From: Asparagopsis taxiformis
Taxonomy: Eukaryota; Rhodophyta; Florideophyceae; Bonnemaisoniales; Bonnemaisoniaceae
Direction: 5' to 3'
Length of the DNA: 64,000 nt
Assembly (NCBI GenBank): GCA_030407315.1
Contig: JALQPE010002403.1
Coordinates: 1 to 64,000, forward strand
Part shown: piece by piece, positions 61,444 to 64,000 of the stretch
Layout of the letters: the number at the start of each line of letters is the position of its first letter
Numbering within the stretch: position 1 is the stretch's first letter
The notes under the pieces: generated by a model
The model's input: the letters and a program-made list of their open reading frames with translations, nothing else
What the model was told of the DNA's origin: nothing
Databases searched by the model: none
Position numbers and translations under genes: made by a program

Positions 61444-62609
61444 CTACAAGGCGGTATCAACACCCCTTCGTTTCCGCTCCCATCGTTCATAAAACTCGTT
61501 CGCAAACGTCTCAAACTTGTCCTCTCCCCCCGTCGCCGCCTCTCGCACCGTCTCAAACCACCTCATATACTCCCACACATTATGCGCCGCCACCATCGTA
61601 ACCGCCATCATTTCATGCACCTCAAACAAATGTCTCAAATACGCCAAACAAAACCCATCAGCGCACACAAAACATCCACACCCGTCGACTAATAACCCCC
61701 CATCCCTCATCAACCCCCTCTCCCTAACATTCACCAATCTCCCCCCCTCCATATCCAACCCCAGCCCCTGCACCGCCGCATCGAACGGAAAGCACGCCTC
61801 GACACAATCAACCCCTGCACGAACCGCCTCCACGACCTCCCAGGGCGCCCCATCCCCCCGGAAAGCACTCGAAACCGCTCCTCATCCAGCTCCTCCACAA
61901 CCGCCCGCACGCATTCCCACCGCACCCAATCCTCCTCCCCGGCATACAGCCCCGCAATCGAATGCCCGCCACACACGACCTGTCGCGCCAGCCGCGCCGC
62001 CTCGCGCCGCATCCCGACATCGTCGCCGCCCTGCACGGGCACAATCGCGTCAATTCCACAGACGCTCCTAGCTAGTTTCCCGTTCCGTTCCACGCTTTTC
62101 CTCAGCGCGTTACGCGACGCGCCGCCGCATAATATCGGCCCGTCGGATACACCCTCCACCAAATCGACGCCCATCGCGTCCGCGAGTCGTCGCACAGCCG
62201 CCCCGTCCACCGCCGTCCGATACGAGCCCCCTTCGTACACCACCCCGCATTTTCCGGGGCGCTGCAGCACCGTTTCGGTCGACCCCGCGCGTCGCGCGGA
62301 TAGAATCAGCACCGCGTCCGAGGGAAGCCCCGCGAATGATCGGACGCTCGATGGAGTGCTGTCGCCCGTCGCGTGCGCCCGTTCCGCGATCTGTGTCAGC
62401 ACGTTTTCCCCGAGCAGTTTGGTGTTGGCTTTTAATGTGTGCCAGTCGGATAGAGGCAGTTGCAGTACCAACGCGCTAGTTGACGGCGTGCAGCGCGCGA
62501 GATGCTGCGTCGGGATGTGCGGAAATTGTCCCTGTCGTGTCGTCAGGATCGCGCATGGCGTCGGGATGGTGCGTGCTGGAAGTGTGATCTGGTGCGTGCG
62601 TGCTGGCAT
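61444..62609 (-). CDS. Queuine tRNA-ribosyltransferase accessory subunit 2 (QTRT2)-like, frameshifted
   Basis: Two overlapping frames (61731-62909 and 61444-61833) encode consecutive parts of a tRNA-guanine transglycosylase-fold protein. The first starts realistically at the ATG at 62609 and contains a LTTRQGQFPHIPTQHL segment as in QTRT2, SYRTAVDG and a VEGVSDGP segment. The second contains AGVDCVEACFPFDAAVQG and the zinc-binding CGCFVC...YLRHLFEVHEM...HN motif. The frames join cleanly if one G is added to the G6 run at 61853-61858 (minus strand), so a homopolymer indel is likely. QTRT2 pairs with catalytic QTRT1 to insert queuine at the wobble position of GUN-anticodon tRNAs. Algae obtain queuine from outside, making this a salvage gene. 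Fused length is about 388 residues. Confidence 0.8.
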
Positions 62610-64000
62610 GGTGCTCGATCGTGTAATGGCAGTTTTCCACCGGCGGGGGTTTCGTGCTGGCGCGGGGTCTTGCGGAGTCACGAGCTGGTCATAGGTCCGA
62701 TTGGGGCGTGAGTGGAAGTGCGCGTTTTGGACCGTGGGCCTTTGGGATGGCGGGGCTGTCGTGCGCTGTATACAAACATCGTGATATTTGATGTTTGTCG
62801 ATCGTATGTCAACTATCACTGCATTGTCGACGAGTGTGTAGTTTGCACGACCATCGCAGCAAAGTCCTCTCTTGGAGACGCCGTCCTCACAGTTATGCTG
62901 TGCTGGCATTTGGATAACACTAACCAGGTGGTAATGCCGGATGCTGTTCGTGTTTTCATGATTGTGGTGCTTACATGAGGTTGTTACAACGCAATATGGG
63001 CGATATATTCGTTACGGCTCACAGTACAAGTGCATACCCACTGTTTGGCAGGCTATATTGTCCATCACAAGCATGTCGAGCATGCTGGTTGCGGAATGTG
63101 GAATGAACAGTGCGCAAATGCGTGGAGACGTTTCCGCTGCGGGAAACGTTTGGTTTCATCAAGTGGGTAATCTAGCAACAATGAGTCGTTGAGTTATTGA
63201 TTCATCTGCGCAATCTCAACAATACACACCCCTGAACATATCCGAGTATGCATACATTCGGATGGTCTGCGATTCGGAAGTCCAGCGCAAGTTGTTAACT
63301 TGAATGTACATGGTGACATCAGGTAGTTTGATGTAAATGATGGGAGATTTTTCGCTTCCATCAGCGACCTAGTCTTCTCGCCAAGCTCGTAGATTTGTGA
63401 GGAACATGAGGGGGAATCGCTTAGTAGGTCAAGTGATGTAAAGGCAGCGGACTCGGACGGCACTCGAGAAAATACACGGGCCCGCCGATCATGTAACGGT
63501 GTTTGTAGAAATATATTATTTTTTTCTACGTTTATCTTGACCCAGCTATTTCCCTCCATGCAGGCCGTTACAGTGCATCAGTCAAAATTATATAAAAATT
63601 CAATTTGAGCAAACCTCTTTTCGTATTTTAACATTAAAATTACAAGCCAACATCATAACTGCAGTCCATTCAGTCATTCTGGTTTGGGCAGTGCGACATG
63701 CCCGGATCATCCTGCTCCCATGGCAGCTAGGACATCCACGGCAGATTTCAACCACCTTACTATCAGTTCGCACAACGCGAGTATTTCTCCAACACTACCA
63801 CTGCCGTCGACTCGCACACCCGGACGCAAACACTACATGCCTCTCGACTAAAGCTAAACGAAATGCTCCCTCTGCGTGAATCAATAATTTCAGTTCTCGT
63901 ACAAGCCAAGCTCACCACTCGTCGCGCGTTTCGCAAATGGAGACTGCAACGTTCCAGACAAGATGTACTGCTCGATGATGGTTCGGATCACGCGCACTCT
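62610..64000. other. Right end of window, no gene seen
   Basis: About 1.4 kb with short frames only. The first few hundred bases are the upstream region of the QTRT2-like gene; the upstream in-frame extension to 62909 lacks similarity and is treated as leader. Confidence 0.45.

Noticed and set aside
61517..62071. 184-codon plus-strand frame
   Set aside because: Antisense to the QTRT2-like gene; Pro/Thr/Ser-rich noise.
1..64000. CRISPR array, phage or bacterial operon
   Set aside because: No regularly spaced repeats with unique spacers, and the genes are eukaryotic in type.

Overview
The window reads as nuclear DNA of a eukaryote with compact genes, most of them intronless. The host genes include a B-box plus CCT (CONSTANS-like) protein, protein kinases, a mitochondrial-type alanine aminotransferase, a TRAMP-type zinc-knuckle protein and a queuine tRNA-ribosyltransferase-like protein. 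One gene carries a 70-bp GT-AG intron. With the high load of Ty3/gypsy, Ty1/copia and DIRS-like retroelements this fits an alga; a florideophyte red alga such as Chondrus is my best guess, but the species cannot be fixed from the sequence alone.

Layout. 1-13431: a nearly complete Ty3/gypsy chromovirus in minus orientation. It reads LTR (12778-13431), gag, pol with a C-terminal chromodomain, about 5 kb of extra sequence, then LTR (1-627, cut by the window start). The extra sequence carries a 790-aa ORF on the opposite strand, two 350-bp tandem repeats and hairpins. Gag and pol are joined by a textbook -1 frameshift signal. 13432-~13896: the tail of a Ty1/copia element (end of RNase H, polypurine tract, LTR start) into which the chromovirus inserted. 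16.4-21.5 kb: two inverted, nearly identical PH-domain protein kinase genes. 26.4-32.6 kb: a compact cluster of alanine aminotransferase (+), AIR/ZCCHC7-like protein (-), AGC kinase (+, one-base frameshift) and short-chain dehydrogenase (-).

33.37-42.7 kb: two DIRS-like (tyrosine-recombinase) retroelements in tandem, minus orientation. The left one has intact gag-like and RT/RNase H frames but a recombinase with two stops. The right one is heavily decayed and studded with quasi-palindromes. A shared ~21-bp core sits at three element boundaries. 43031-43697: a solo LTR of the chromovirus. 43.7-50.4 kb: a gene-poor stretch with three hairpins that keep an identical loop while the stems covary (47114-47190). 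50.4-51.4 kb: the B-box/CCT gene. 55.1-62.6 kb: a second gene cluster with a basic disordered protein (-), a spliced type II membrane protein (+), a five-pass tweety/prominin-like membrane protein (-) and a QTRT2-like protein (-, frameshifted in a G6 run).

The most interesting points for follow-up are the antisense ORF module inside the chromovirus, its frameshift signal, the core sites and quasi-palindromes of the DIRS-like pair, the covarying hairpin trio, and the inverted kinase pair that looks homogenised by gene conversion.
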